Assembly: GCA_003133425.1 (NCBI GenBank)
Contig: PKXI01000420.1
Span: 1 to 8,972 of the forward strand
Source: Acidobacteriaceae bacterium
Lineage (GTDB): Bacteria > Acidobacteriota > Terriglobia > Terriglobales > Acidobacteriaceae
Direction: 5' to 3'
DNA: 8,972 nucleotides
The notes beneath the pieces were generated by a model that had not been told where the DNA came from, ran no database searches, and saw nothing but the letters and a program-made list of their open reading frames with translations. Shown here in pieces: positions 1 to 6,222 of this stretch. A program made the translations under genes and the position numbers. The first letter of the stretch is position 1. Every line of letters begins with the position of its first letter.

Positions 1-418
1 GTTGGGTCTCATTCAGAAGTGCGCCGGCACATTTGTTGCCGACATCGACGAGATCCGGCCTCAGTACACCGACGTCACCAACGGCGGAGCCGTGTTCTCC
101 AGCTCGGTTGTGCGCTCCAGCGATCTGTCTGCCGGCGCCCCCATCAACCAGTTCGACACCTCTCTGACCTCTGCCGGCCAGAACGCCCAGCTGGCAACGC
201 CTTGGTACAGCGACCAGGTGCTTCCGTTCGATGTCACGCTCAGTGGCGCCAACGAATACGGTGCCATGTGCGCGGCCAAGATCTTCGGTCTCGAGATCCT
301 CAACGAGGGTTTCGGGATCTCGATCGACGACGCCGTCAGCGAGATGCAGGCTACCTTCAAAACCAGGTCCCCCTCTCCGTTTCTCTTATGCGCCGCCTTC
401 AGAATCCGCTACGGATAG
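1..418 (+). CDS. Phage-like virion structural protein, 5'-truncated
   Basis: The frame is open from the window edge (first complete codon at base 2) to TAG at 416-418, giving about 138 residues, and the true start lies outside. Codon use is strongly coding-like (many gcc, atc, acc, ctc third-position C) up to about base 370. Residues 1-120 carry a pattern I associate with a phage structural protein: a fixed run SSSVVRSSDLSAGAPINQFDTS, then NEYGAMCAAKIFGLEILNEG, then SIDDAVSEMQATF. This assignment comes from memory of family texture and has no domain signature to anchor it. The last 15 or so residues (after TFKTRS) lose the coding bias, suggesting a natural C-terminus lost or frameshifted near base 370-385. 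No other phage gene is visible, so this is probably a prophage remnant or the edge of one. Confidence 0.45.
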   Translation, partial: LGLIQKCAGTFVADIDEIRPQYTDVTNGGAVFSSSVVRSSDLSAGAPINQFDTSLTSAGQNAQLATPWYSDQVLPFDVTLSGANEYGAMCAAKIFGLEILNEGFGISIDDAVSEMQATFKTRSPSPFLLCAAFRIRYG

Positions 419-640
419 GGACCCCAGGATGCCCATCAACCCCGCCAGGTGCTGCCATTTGCTCTATATCCATTCCTGGCTCAATTCATCGATCTTCCAG
501 ACACCTGGTCAGGCTCTGCTCTCTATATATAAAATTGCGCCTCAGGGTGTTAGCTCTGTTTTCACATGCAGAAAAACTGCGCCGCCGGAAGCTCATTATG
601 AACGCTATTTCCCTGCTCTATCTATATCTATAGAACTGGT

Positions 641-659
641 TCAGCAAGAAAGTTGCTGA
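641..659. repeat. Short inverted repeat (7-bp stem, 5-nt loop)
   Basis: TCAGCAA at 641-647 pairs exactly with TTGCTGA at 653-659 around the loop GAAAG. There is no T-run on either side, so it is not a convincing intrinsic terminator. Function unknown. Confidence 0.35.
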
Positions 660-762
660 TTGGAGGCATGAACGGATGAATTCCGGCCGGGTTGGGGGAT
701 CAGGTAGGGAAGACGGATGAGGGGAGAGAAAAGTCATGTTGAAGCTTGTTGCTTTAGGCCTG

Positions 763-789
763 CCCGAGCCGCCCGAAAGGCGGCCCGGG
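763..789. repeat. GC-rich hairpin
   Basis: GCCGCC at 768-773 pairs with GGCGGC at 779-784 around the loop CGAAA. After one A/C mismatch (767/785) the stem extends four more pairs (763-766 with 786-789). This is a very stable RNA hairpin, but neither strand shows a following T-run. It could be a processing or transcription-attenuating structure, or a remnant of a mobile element end. No function can be assigned. Confidence 0.4.
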
Positions 790-1208
790 GATTTGGTCGT
801 CAATGAGCGCGGCTGCTAGGCCAACCCTGCCACACCGGAGGGCTTTTGGAAGATACCGGAATTGATTCACGGACCGACGCGACCGCGCGCCGGCGCCTTC
901 CAGGTCAGCTCATGGCAAGGAGATCTGTCAGCAGCTAAAAACGCCGGGACTTAACTTTAGCTCCTCATTGGGCCGCTTCTGTACAAGTCTCGATTAGGAC
1001 ATTTTGCTTATCGGCACCTGGTTTTGGGTTGGTCTGCGAGTCAGTCTCTGCTTCACACACCAAGTTTGGCTTTCAGGTCAAATCGCGGATCTGCGTTCCC
1101 TTAAGGCTGCTTGACTATGCTTCTGCGGTGTCAGGTCCTCTGAAGAGTTAATGCAAGTCGAGGGAAATCCGCCTGCCGGCTACAGGTGAGTGCTCCCGAT
1201 TTCAAATT

Positions 1209-1225
1209 CGATAATTGCGTTATCG
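1209..1225 (-). terminator. Weak hairpin at the end of the polyol permease gene
   Basis: CGATAA (1209-1214) and TTATCG (1220-1225) form a 6-bp stem with a 5-nt loop. The stem overlaps the TAA stop codon (1220-1222) of the transporter on the minus strand. The following minus-strand bases are AATTTGAA, only a very weak U-tract. It sits where a terminator for the four-gene cluster would be expected, but stem and tract are both poor. Confidence 0.2.
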
Positions 1226-2479
1226 CAGCGCCCGGATGCCAGGAATGCGCAGCATGTAACTGATAACCGCGGCGGCCACATACATGAAAGCAAAGATCCA
1301 AATGACGCCGGAGACGCCCAAAAGAGGCAGAAAGACTCCCGCGATGGCAGGGCCTATAAAGGTGCTCATGCCGGAGCCAAGATTCATGATCGACATGGCG
1401 GAGCCTTTTGACTCCGGTGCCAGTACGGCCATGATGGCGGCGATAGGAACAAAGCCAGCAAGCGCGATACCGTAGGCCATGCCCGCGGCCACCACCAGTG
1501 GGTAATTTGTCCCAAAGATATGGGGCACATAATAGAGGCCAAGCGTGGTGAGGGCGCAGCCGCAGGAACCTGCGAAGGTGATCGTTCTGCGCCAGCCGAT
1601 GCGGTCTCCAACGTAACCCCAGAAGAGATTGGCTACTACGTTGGTGGCGAACATGATGCTAAGAATCTGGAGCCACTGCTCGAGCGTGAAGCCAATGACG
1701 TGAATGAAGAAGATGGGCAGGAAGACCAGGAATCCGAACTCTGATGTAGTCGTGATGGTAGCCACGATTCCACCCAGCCCGACCTTGGGGTGCCTCCAGA
1801 CGATGGATACGCCGGTGAGCAGTAGTTTGATCGGGTTTTCCCCGGTGGTCGAAAGCGGAGTGGATCCGTGACCTTCATTCACACCAAGGAGCACGATGAG
1901 ACCTCCTATGGCAACAAAAGCGACGGAGACCCAGAGCGTCTTGTAGGTGCCGAGAAGGGGTACGGAAAAGCTGGCTAGCAACGCGCCTAACGTGGGCAGA
2001 CCGCCGGTACGGGCGGACCAGAACCAGCCGATTGCGGTGGCAAGATATCGCTCCGGCGTCACTGCGGCCACCCACACCAGGAAGCCATAAGCGAAGAGCG
2101 GATAACCGAAACCTCTGAGTCCATAACTCAAAACAATAATTGCGTAGTTAGCATGTGCGATGCCAATCAGGAGGAATGGCATCTCGAAGCCGAGCCAGAT
2201 CAGAAGGCCGGCCCACATGACTTTCTTTGGCCCGAAGATGTCAGAGAGCGCCCCACTAAGCCACGAAGCCAGCGCGGCGGTGGCTCCGTAGGCTGTAAAC
2301 ACGAGCGCAACCCTCCCGGCGCTGAAGTGAAGGTCGACGAGCAGAGGGGAAAGAAATCCCGCTTCCACGCCGTCACCGACCATGAAGAGCAGCAGGCCCA
2401 GGTAGCCGATGGCCAACTCGGGGTGCATACCGATGCGTTCGATCAGATGGGTTTTCGCCTTCCCAGTGTTCTCTGTCAT
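1220..2479 (-). CDS. MFS polyol permease, RbtT/DalT-like
   Basis: A 419-residue inner-membrane transporter of the major facilitator superfamily, rich in hydrophobic segments consistent with 12 membrane helices. The loop 2-3 signature is seen as GALSDIFGPKK (residues 76-86), and its second-half counterpart as GYVGDRIGWRR (288-298). The runs LFMVGDGVEAGFLSP (31-45) and YGLRGFGYPLFAYGFLVW (119-136) match what I recall of the ribitol/D-arabinitol permease group (RbtT, DalT), so proton-coupled uptake of a sugar alcohol is the likely role. The ATG overlaps the stop of the upstream polyol dehydrogenase in an ATGA, implying translational coupling. A GAGGT lies 3 nt before the ATG, a slightly short spacing. 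Substrate is inferred from family and neighbour. A sugar acid is possible. Confidence 0.85.
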   Translation of the reverse strand: MTENTGKAKTHLIERIGMHPELAIGYLGLLLFMVGDGVEAGFLSPLLVDLHFSAGRVALVFTAYGATAALASWLSGALSDIFGPKKVMWAGLLIWLGFEMPFLLIGIAHANYAIIVLSYGLRGFGYPLFAYGFLVWVAAVTPERYLATAIGWFWSARTGGLPTLGALLASFSVPLLGTYKTLWVSVAFVAIGGLIVLLGVNEGHGSTPLSTTGENPIKLLLTGVSIVWRHPKVGLGGIVATITTTSEFGFLVFLPIFFIHVIGFTLEQWLQILSIMFATNVVANLFWGYVGDRIGWRRTITFAGSCGCALTTLGLYYVPHIFGTNYPLVVAAGMAYGIALAGFVPIAAIMAVLAPESKGSAMSIMNLGSGMSTFIGPAIAGVFLPLLGVSGVIWIFAFMYVAAAVISYMLRIPGIRALR

Positions 2480-4005
2480 TCGACCTCAGCATGGTCCAGT
2501 GTCTGGGTGATGGCGGGGCGAACGCCATGGCTGCGAAGCCTGTCGAGATGCGCTTGAACTGTGGTGACGAGCTGCGTGTGCGTGAAGGCGAGTTCCCCGA
2601 AGAGCGGCCTGACGGAAAGGGCAACGCGCGCATCACTGCCGCCTGTGTCGAGAAAGGGCTTCATCCATTCTAGCGACAGATCGGAGATGGCAAGCGTGCG
2701 CCCGTTCTCATCGTGGCCACGCAGGTAATAGAGCCAACTGGCGATGACGAAAGGCAGCACGCACGGTTCCTTTTTGCCCTCGAGCAGATCCTTGAGCGAA
2801 GGCACGATGAACTTCGCGATCTTTGCGCAGCCGTCAGAGCAGATGCGCGCCACCTGATCGCGGATCGCCGAGTTGGAGAAGCGCTTGATGATCATGGCGG
2901 TGTATTCGTCGATATCGATGCCGGGCAGCGATTTGAGCGTGGGGCGCACTTCCGCCATGAACTCAGTGAGCAGCCTACGCAGCAACGAGTCGCAGGCAGC
3001 GTCTGCAATGGTGCTGTAACCGAGCATGTCCGCGACGTAGCCGATGGTGGAGTGACCGCCGTTAAGCAATCGCATCTTGGTCTTCTCGTAGGCAGCCACA
3101 TCGCCGGTGAACTGCGCGCCCACTCGCTCCCACTCCGGCCGGCCGGCGGCAAACGAATCTTCAAGAACCCATTGCCGGAACGGCTCCGAGACGACTGGCG
3201 CAAGATCGAAAACGCCGAACTTTTCCGCAATGATGGCGCGATTCTCCTCGGTCGTCCGTGGAGTGATGCGATCTACCATGCTGTTGGGAAATGTAATGTT
3301 GGCCTCAATCCATTTGCGAAGAGCCGCACTGCGCGCATCGGCAAACGAGAGCAGCGCGGTGCGCGCGACTGCGCCATTGGCTTCCAGGTTGTCGCAGGAG
3401 AGCAGGGTAAACGGCGCGCGGCCAAGCCTCTGACGCCGTTCGCATGCTTCGGCCACATAGCCAAGCCATGTTTGGGGCTGGTCAGGATGCTCGAGATCGT
3501 GATGAATATCCGGGTGATCGACGAGAAACCTGCCCGATGAATCCTCAATAAAGTAGCCGCCCTCGGTTACAGTCAGCGAGACAATTGCGCACTCGGAAGA
3601 GCTGAGCCGATCAAGCACCGCGCCAGATGATTCCGGAGCATACAGGTGGTCCACGAGTGACCCAACCACGCGATAGCTTTCCTGGTCAGAATCGACAAGC
3701 AGGAGTCCGTAGAGAAAGTCCTGCTCAGCCAGCGCCGTGTGAATCAACTTGTCCCCGGGGAGCAGGCCTACGCCGAATTCTCCCCAAGGCTTCGAGGCAC
3801 GAAGAGTGAGCAGATCGTCGAGATAGACCGCGAGGTGGGAACGGTTGAACCCGCCCACGCCGATGTGCACAATCCCCGGAAGGGTGCTGCTCCGGTCATA
3901 GCGGGGGCATGTGACAATGCGAGCGAGTTGACTGAGTGTGGATTCGCGAAGCGGGACAGGGACTGGGCCCGCTGGCTTCGTCACCATGTGAAACTGCGAC
4001 TTCAC
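2476..4005 (-). CDS. Long-chain mannitol/D-arabinitol-type dehydrogenase
   Basis: Cytoplasmic NAD(P)-dependent oxidoreductase of the mannitol dehydrogenase family (mannitol 2-dehydrogenase, D-arabinitol 4-dehydrogenase, and the fructuronate/tagaturonate reductases UxuB/UxaB). With the start chosen here it has 509 residues, close to the family's 450-500. The nucleotide-binding motif GVGGFNRSH is at about 49-57, SCDNL at about 203-207 and the signature FPNSMVDRITP at about 239-249. The catalytic pattern K-x4-N-x2-H is K310, N315, H318. I chose GTG at 4003-4005 because GAGGT lies 7 nt upstream. ATG at 3985-3987 has a weaker site, and longer in-frame starts (up to 4155) run through an apparent operator region. 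The downstream polyol permease favours a polyol such as mannitol or D-arabinitol, giving fructose or D-xylulose. No ketose kinase is in the window. A uronate reductase remains possible. Confidence 0.88.
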   Translation of the reverse strand: MKSQFHMVTKPAGPVPVPLRESTLSQLARIVTCPRYDRSSTLPGIVHIGVGGFNRSHLAVYLDDLLTLRASKPWGEFGVGLLPGDKLIHTALAEQDFLYGLLLVDSDQESYRVVGSLVDHLYAPESSGAVLDRLSSSECAIVSLTVTEGGYFIEDSSGRFLVDHPDIHHDLEHPDQPQTWLGYVAEACERRQRLGRAPFTLLSCDNLEANGAVARTALLSFADARSAALRKWIEANITFPNSMVDRITPRTTEENRAIIAEKFGVFDLAPVVSEPFRQWVLEDSFAAGRPEWERVGAQFTGDVAAYEKTKMRLLNGGHSTIGYVADMLGYSTIADAACDSLLRRLLTEFMAEVRPTLKSLPGIDIDEYTAMIIKRFSNSAIRDQVARICSDGCAKIAKFIVPSLKDLLEGKKEPCVLPFVIASWLYYLRGHDENGRTLAISDLSLEWMKPFLDTGGSDARVALSVRPLFGELAFTHTQLVTTVQAHLDRLRSHGVRPAITQTLDHAEVE

Positions 4006-4012
4006 AACAAAT

Positions 4013-4017
4013 ACCTC
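4013..4017 (-). promoter_or_regulatory. Ribosome-binding site deciding the GTG start of the polyol dehydrogenase
   Basis: The minus strand reads GAGGT, then 7 nt, then GTG (4005-4003). None of the alternative in-frame ATG codons (3987, 4089, 4155) has a site this good at proper spacing, so the GTG is preferred. Confidence 0.55.
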
Positions 4018-4075
4018 GTGGATATCGGAAGATAAGTGGTTGCCGCGCGCCTGCTCAGGTCGACCACAATCTAAT

Positions 4076-4096
4076 ATGACAATGGTCATGAATGAC
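4076..4096. promoter_or_regulatory. Cluster of ATGAC/GTCAT half-sites, candidate operator
   Basis: Within 21 bases three half-sites alternate: ATGAC (4076-4080), GTCAT (4085-4089) and ATGAC (4092-4096). The first pair forms the dyad ATGACAATGGTCAT, and the second and third form GTCATGAATGAC. They sit about 70-90 bases upstream of the polyol dehydrogenase start, in the 177-base gap after the cytochrome gene. That position suits an operator for a polyol-responsive regulator. No regulator gene is in the window and I see no convincing -35/-10 pair beside it, so the role is inferred. Confidence 0.35.
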
Positions 4097-4182
4097 TCAT
4101 GTCGGATCAAGCATTGAAGAATCCTCGCCCGACGTGCGGCACAGATCAGAGACAAGATCAGTCAAACGTAATGGCAACACGC

Positions 4183-4587
4183 TTACCCCTGGGAGCCTCC
4201 GGCGTTGCGATGGCAACGCGTGCACTCGTTGAATGCGCCCCGACGGTCGGAAAGCGCACTCTTCGCGCTCTCTACTGGGCCTTTGCCATCATGACAGGCA
4301 AAACACTTGGTTGCCGTCTGATGATCCTCGAATGTGATGAGTCCTTGTTTGCGAGTGAAAAACAGCGCTTTCCCCGTATGTGCAAAATCGGAGTGGCAAT
4401 CATCGCAGCGGAGGCCTTTCGAGGCATGGGTCTGATGGTCGAAAACCACCCTCCCCCGCGTACCACCTCGATAGAGGATCAGCGGAATGTGACCTGCTGC
4501 CTGCACTTGCCAAGGCGCCAGAAACGACCCAAGGAACATAACCAATCCGGCCACGAGTCCCGCCAAGAAGGTGATCTTGGTTTGCAC
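4183..4587 (-). CDS. Secreted triheme cytochrome c, c7/c3-like
   Basis: A 134-residue periplasmic electron carrier. A signal peptide occupies residues 1-31 (positively charged start, hydrophobic 7-25, likely cleavage after QVQA). Three CxxCH haem-attachment sites follow: CDDCH (61-65), CFACH (95-99) and CTRCH (122-126). Extra histidines in FDHQTH (49-54) and FEDHQ (86-90) are placed as distal ligands for bis-histidine haems, as in triheme c7-type cytochromes. The GTG start is supported by GGAGGT 5 nt upstream and lies only 12 nt after the flavoenzyme's stop, so the two are almost certainly co-translated. I infer that it accepts electrons from that exported alpha-hydroxy-acid dehydrogenase and passes them to the respiratory chain. 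Confidence 0.85.
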   Translation of the reverse strand: MQTKITFLAGLVAGLVMFLGSFLAPWQVQAAGHIPLILYRGGTRGRVVFDHQTHASKGLRCDDCHSDFAHTGKALFFTRKQGLITFEDHQTATKCFACHDGKGPVESAKSALSDRRGAFNECTRCHRNAGGSQG

Positions 4588-4592
4588 GATTC

Positions 4593-4598
4593 ACCTCC
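4593..4598 (-). promoter_or_regulatory. Strong ribosome-binding site for the triheme cytochrome (GTG start)
   Basis: GGAGGT on the minus strand lies 5 nt before the GTG at 4587-4585, inside the 12-nt gap after the flavoenzyme stop (4602-4600). It fixes GTG as the start and excludes the overlapping out-of-frame ATG at 4600. Confidence 0.7.
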
Positions 4599-4599
4599 A

Positions 4600-5808
4600 T
4601 TACGCGTAGAGAATACTGTTGTTGATCTTGGGAACGCTTAGAACACCTGTCAGAAGCATGGCACTTTCAAACTCGCTCCGCATTTTGTTCATGAACAGCG
4701 CCACTCCCTCGGGACCGCTTCCGTGCGCTGCGCGCAAAAGGTGCCGTCCAACCATGACAACGTCGGCTCCCAAAGCCAAATACTTCAGTACGTCAGCCCC
4801 CGTCGCCACGCATCCATCGGTAAGAATCGGAACCTGACCCTTCAGTTTCGCAGCAACCGCCGAAAGCACGTCCGCAATCCCTGCTGCATGGTCAAGCCGC
4901 CGTCCGCCGTGGTTGGACACAGCGATTCCCGCAACCCCAGCGTCCACACATCTCATTGCGTCGTCAACCTTCATGATCCCCTTGACCACGATAGGTATAT
5001 GGAACGCTCTCACAAGTTCACGCAGCTCACCGACGCTCTTGGGTCCGGAGTCTACGTCGATCGAAAGCCACGCGGGACTGACCTCCTCAATGAGCGGCAG
5101 ATACTTCAGAATGATCGGATTCGGCGCTGGCTTGGAGTTGTAAAGCGCCTGCCCCTTGTGCGCTTTGATGATCAATAGGTTACTCCTCACGCCGGCGTCT
5201 TCATAGCGGGGGTCATCGCCAACCGACCCGAGCGTGCCCGCGGCATTGCACCCTCCAATGAGCGAATTGAACCAGTCCGCTACCGGCATTCCCTTGCCGA
5301 ATGTCGAACCGTTTGGACCCATCGGTGCCGAAACTGCAGGGAACGAGATTTTATGCCCAAAAATCGTAGTCGAAGTATCGACCTTACTGACTTCATGTTC
5401 GTGCACATTTCGCATCATGAACTTCACCCGCTGGAGCGCCGTGAAGTTGTTTTGGAATGACACCCCTGTGCCGGCGCCAGCCATCCCACCGCCATCCCCG
5501 GCACAGGCAACTCCATCGCACACCGGGCAGACCCTACACGTCGGGTAAAGACGCTCACGGGCGTTATCCAATACTTGTTGCTCGGTGAGCTGTCCCTTCC
5601 CGCTCTTTGCAGGCGCGATGTTTTGTTGCGGTGGCGCCTGCGCAGATGCCGCAGACGGCGCCATCATCTGGCCTACCACGCCAGCACCAATAACCATCGA
5701 TGCCTTGAGCAATTCTCGCCGCTTCAACCCACCGTCATCGCGCAAACGCGGCTCCACGTGCCCCCGCAATTCGGAATGGGGCAGACTGTCTCCCAAAAGG
5801 TTCTTCAT
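4600..5808 (-). CDS. Tat-exported FMN-dependent alpha-hydroxy-acid dehydrogenase
   Basis: A 402-residue member of the FMN alpha-hydroxy-acid dehydrogenase family (lactate/glycolate oxidase, LldD-like). Residues 29-58 form a twin-arginine signal (KRRELLK, then a hydrophobic stretch, cleavage probably near SAQA), so the folded flavoprotein is exported. A cysteine cluster follows at C91, C94, C97 and C102. I recall a similar N-terminal cluster in uncharacterised lactate-oxidase-like proteins of Firmicutes. Catalytic-type residues are present: K276 in VVKGIM, and H300 and R303 in SNHGGRRLD. FMN phosphate binding fits DG at 331-332 and GR at 354-355. Likely reaction: oxidation of an L-2-hydroxy acid to a 2-oxo acid, with electrons to the downstream triheme cytochrome instead of oxygen or quinone (inference). 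The ATG has an AGG 9 nt upstream. It is first gene of the cluster, behind a good promoter. Exact substrate unknown. Confidence 0.85.
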   Translation of the reverse strand: MKNLLGDSLPHSELRGHVEPRLRDDGGLKRRELLKASMVIGAGVVGQMMAPSAASAQAPPQQNIAPAKSGKGQLTEQQVLDNARERLYPTCRVCPVCDGVACAGDGGGMAGAGTGVSFQNNFTALQRVKFMMRNVHEHEVSKVDTSTTIFGHKISFPAVSAPMGPNGSTFGKGMPVADWFNSLIGGCNAAGTLGSVGDDPRYEDAGVRSNLLIIKAHKGQALYNSKPAPNPIILKYLPLIEEVSPAWLSIDVDSGPKSVGELRELVRAFHIPIVVKGIMKVDDAMRCVDAGVAGIAVSNHGGRRLDHAAGIADVLSAVAAKLKGQVPILTDGCVATGADVLKYLALGADVVMVGRHLLRAAHGSGPEGVALFMNKMRSEFESAMLLTGVLSVPKINNSILYA

Positions 5809-5835
5809 GGAATTGTGCCTTTCAGCTTGAAAATC

Positions 5836-5852
5836 GGATAGTAAGATTATCC
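5836..5852. promoter_or_regulatory. Dyad operator overlapping the -10 box
   Basis: GGATA (5836-5840) and TATCC (5848-5852) form a perfect 5-bp inverted repeat with 7 bases between, extended by one further symmetric pair (T5842/A5846 positions). It covers the -10 hexamer of the cluster promoter, the classic position for a repressor. The regulator is not in the window. Confidence 0.4.
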
Positions 5853-5866
5853 TACCAATCTGTCAA
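5838..5866 (-). promoter_or_regulatory. Sigma70-type promoter of the flavoenzyme-cytochrome-polyol cluster
   Basis: The minus strand carries TTGACA (5866-5861), a 17-base spacer, then TACTAT (5843-5838). The -35 is a perfect consensus match, the -10 matches five of six, and the spacing is optimal. Transcription would begin near 5831, giving a leader of about 22 nt before the ATG at 5808. Confidence 0.7.
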
Positions 5867-6040
5867 GGTACTGCTTGCTGTTCTTTAGCGATACATTGTC
5901 ACGGTACGGTCGGACACGGCGACGGCGGAATCCAGCCAGGAAACAGGGCAGGCCGAGGGGTACCCACAAAAGTCCCCACAGTCGGTCATTTCTGAGGTTC
6001 ATCGGGGAGTGAAGAGGGGTCGTAAGTCTAAGAATCTATT
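5867..6040. other. Intergenic segment upstream of the cluster promoter
   Basis: No supported gene. One plus-strand frame is open from 5889 to TAA at 6066-6068 (59 codons, no start codon) and runs into the tRNA-like sequence. Its texture (many S, Q, K, R) could be the tail of a decayed integrase, but there is no catalytic motif. I see nothing firmer here. Confidence 0.35.
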
Positions 6041-6110
6041 TGGCTCCTCAGGTAGGACTCGAGCCTAAAACTTGTCGATTAAGAGCCCGAATACTCAGTC
6101 TGCTGAAACC
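6041..6110 (-). pseudogene. Degenerate tRNA-Lys(CTT)-like sequence
   Basis: Read on the minus strand, the 3' end is CCA (6043-6041), with discriminator G and acceptor strand CTGAGGA. The T-arm is nearly intact (TTAGG-CTCGAGT-CCTAC, four of five pairs). The seven-base loop CTCTTAA (6085-6079) is that of tRNA-Lys with anticodon CTT. A D-arm-like hairpin TCAG-CAGA-CTGA follows upstream. The anticodon stem is broken (only two pairs including G-U in the normal register), and no 5' acceptor strand complementary to CTGAGGA is present. It therefore cannot be a working tRNA. The plus-strand translation here (VGLEPKTCRLR) is of the kind seen antisense to tRNAs. Likely a decayed tRNA or an old attachment-site copy. 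The isoacceptor is less certain than tRNA ancestry. Confidence 0.45.
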
Positions 6111-6222
6111 TCGAATTCTGGGACCACCTTGGGGCCAGAAATGGCTTCCTTCGAATCGTTGCGATGCGTTCCGATGCACTTCGCTGCCCGTTAAAATGTT
6201 GCAGTTACGACTTTCTCCCGTG

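Larger units (their letters stand above)
419..1219. other. Gene-poor spacer with small hairpins
   Basis: About 800 bases between the phage-like fragment and the end of the transporter gene. Every open frame is short and lacks a credible start, ribosome-binding site or recognisable motif. CT/TA-rich patches recur (CTCTATAT near 461, CTCTATATATAAAA near 520, CTATCTATATCTATAG near 618). Two perfect or near-perfect hairpins are present (641-659 and 763-789). The stretch from 820 to 954 is open in one frame for about 44 codons but has no start codon. I see nothing here that can be assigned a function. The texture fits decayed accessory DNA. Confidence 0.5.

Noticed and set aside
820..954. Open stretch after TAG 817-819 ending at TAA 952-954
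   Set aside because: No start codon, no ribosome-binding site and no recognisable motif. Length is within chance expectation.
2713..3540. Plus-strand open frame of 275 codons
   Set aside because: Antisense to the polyol dehydrogenase, whose signatures (GVGGFNRSH, FPNSMVDRITP, K-x4-N-x2-H) are on the minus strand.
4006..4155. Longer N-terminus of the polyol dehydrogenase (start at 4155)
   Set aside because: The extra 50 residues are not family-like, they cover the ATGAC operator cluster, and no ribosome-binding site supports the start. The GTG at 4005 has one.
5889..6068. Integrase C-terminal remnant running into the tRNA-like sequence
   Set aside because: The 59-codon open frame has no start codon and no catalytic integrase motif. 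The resemblance is only compositional.
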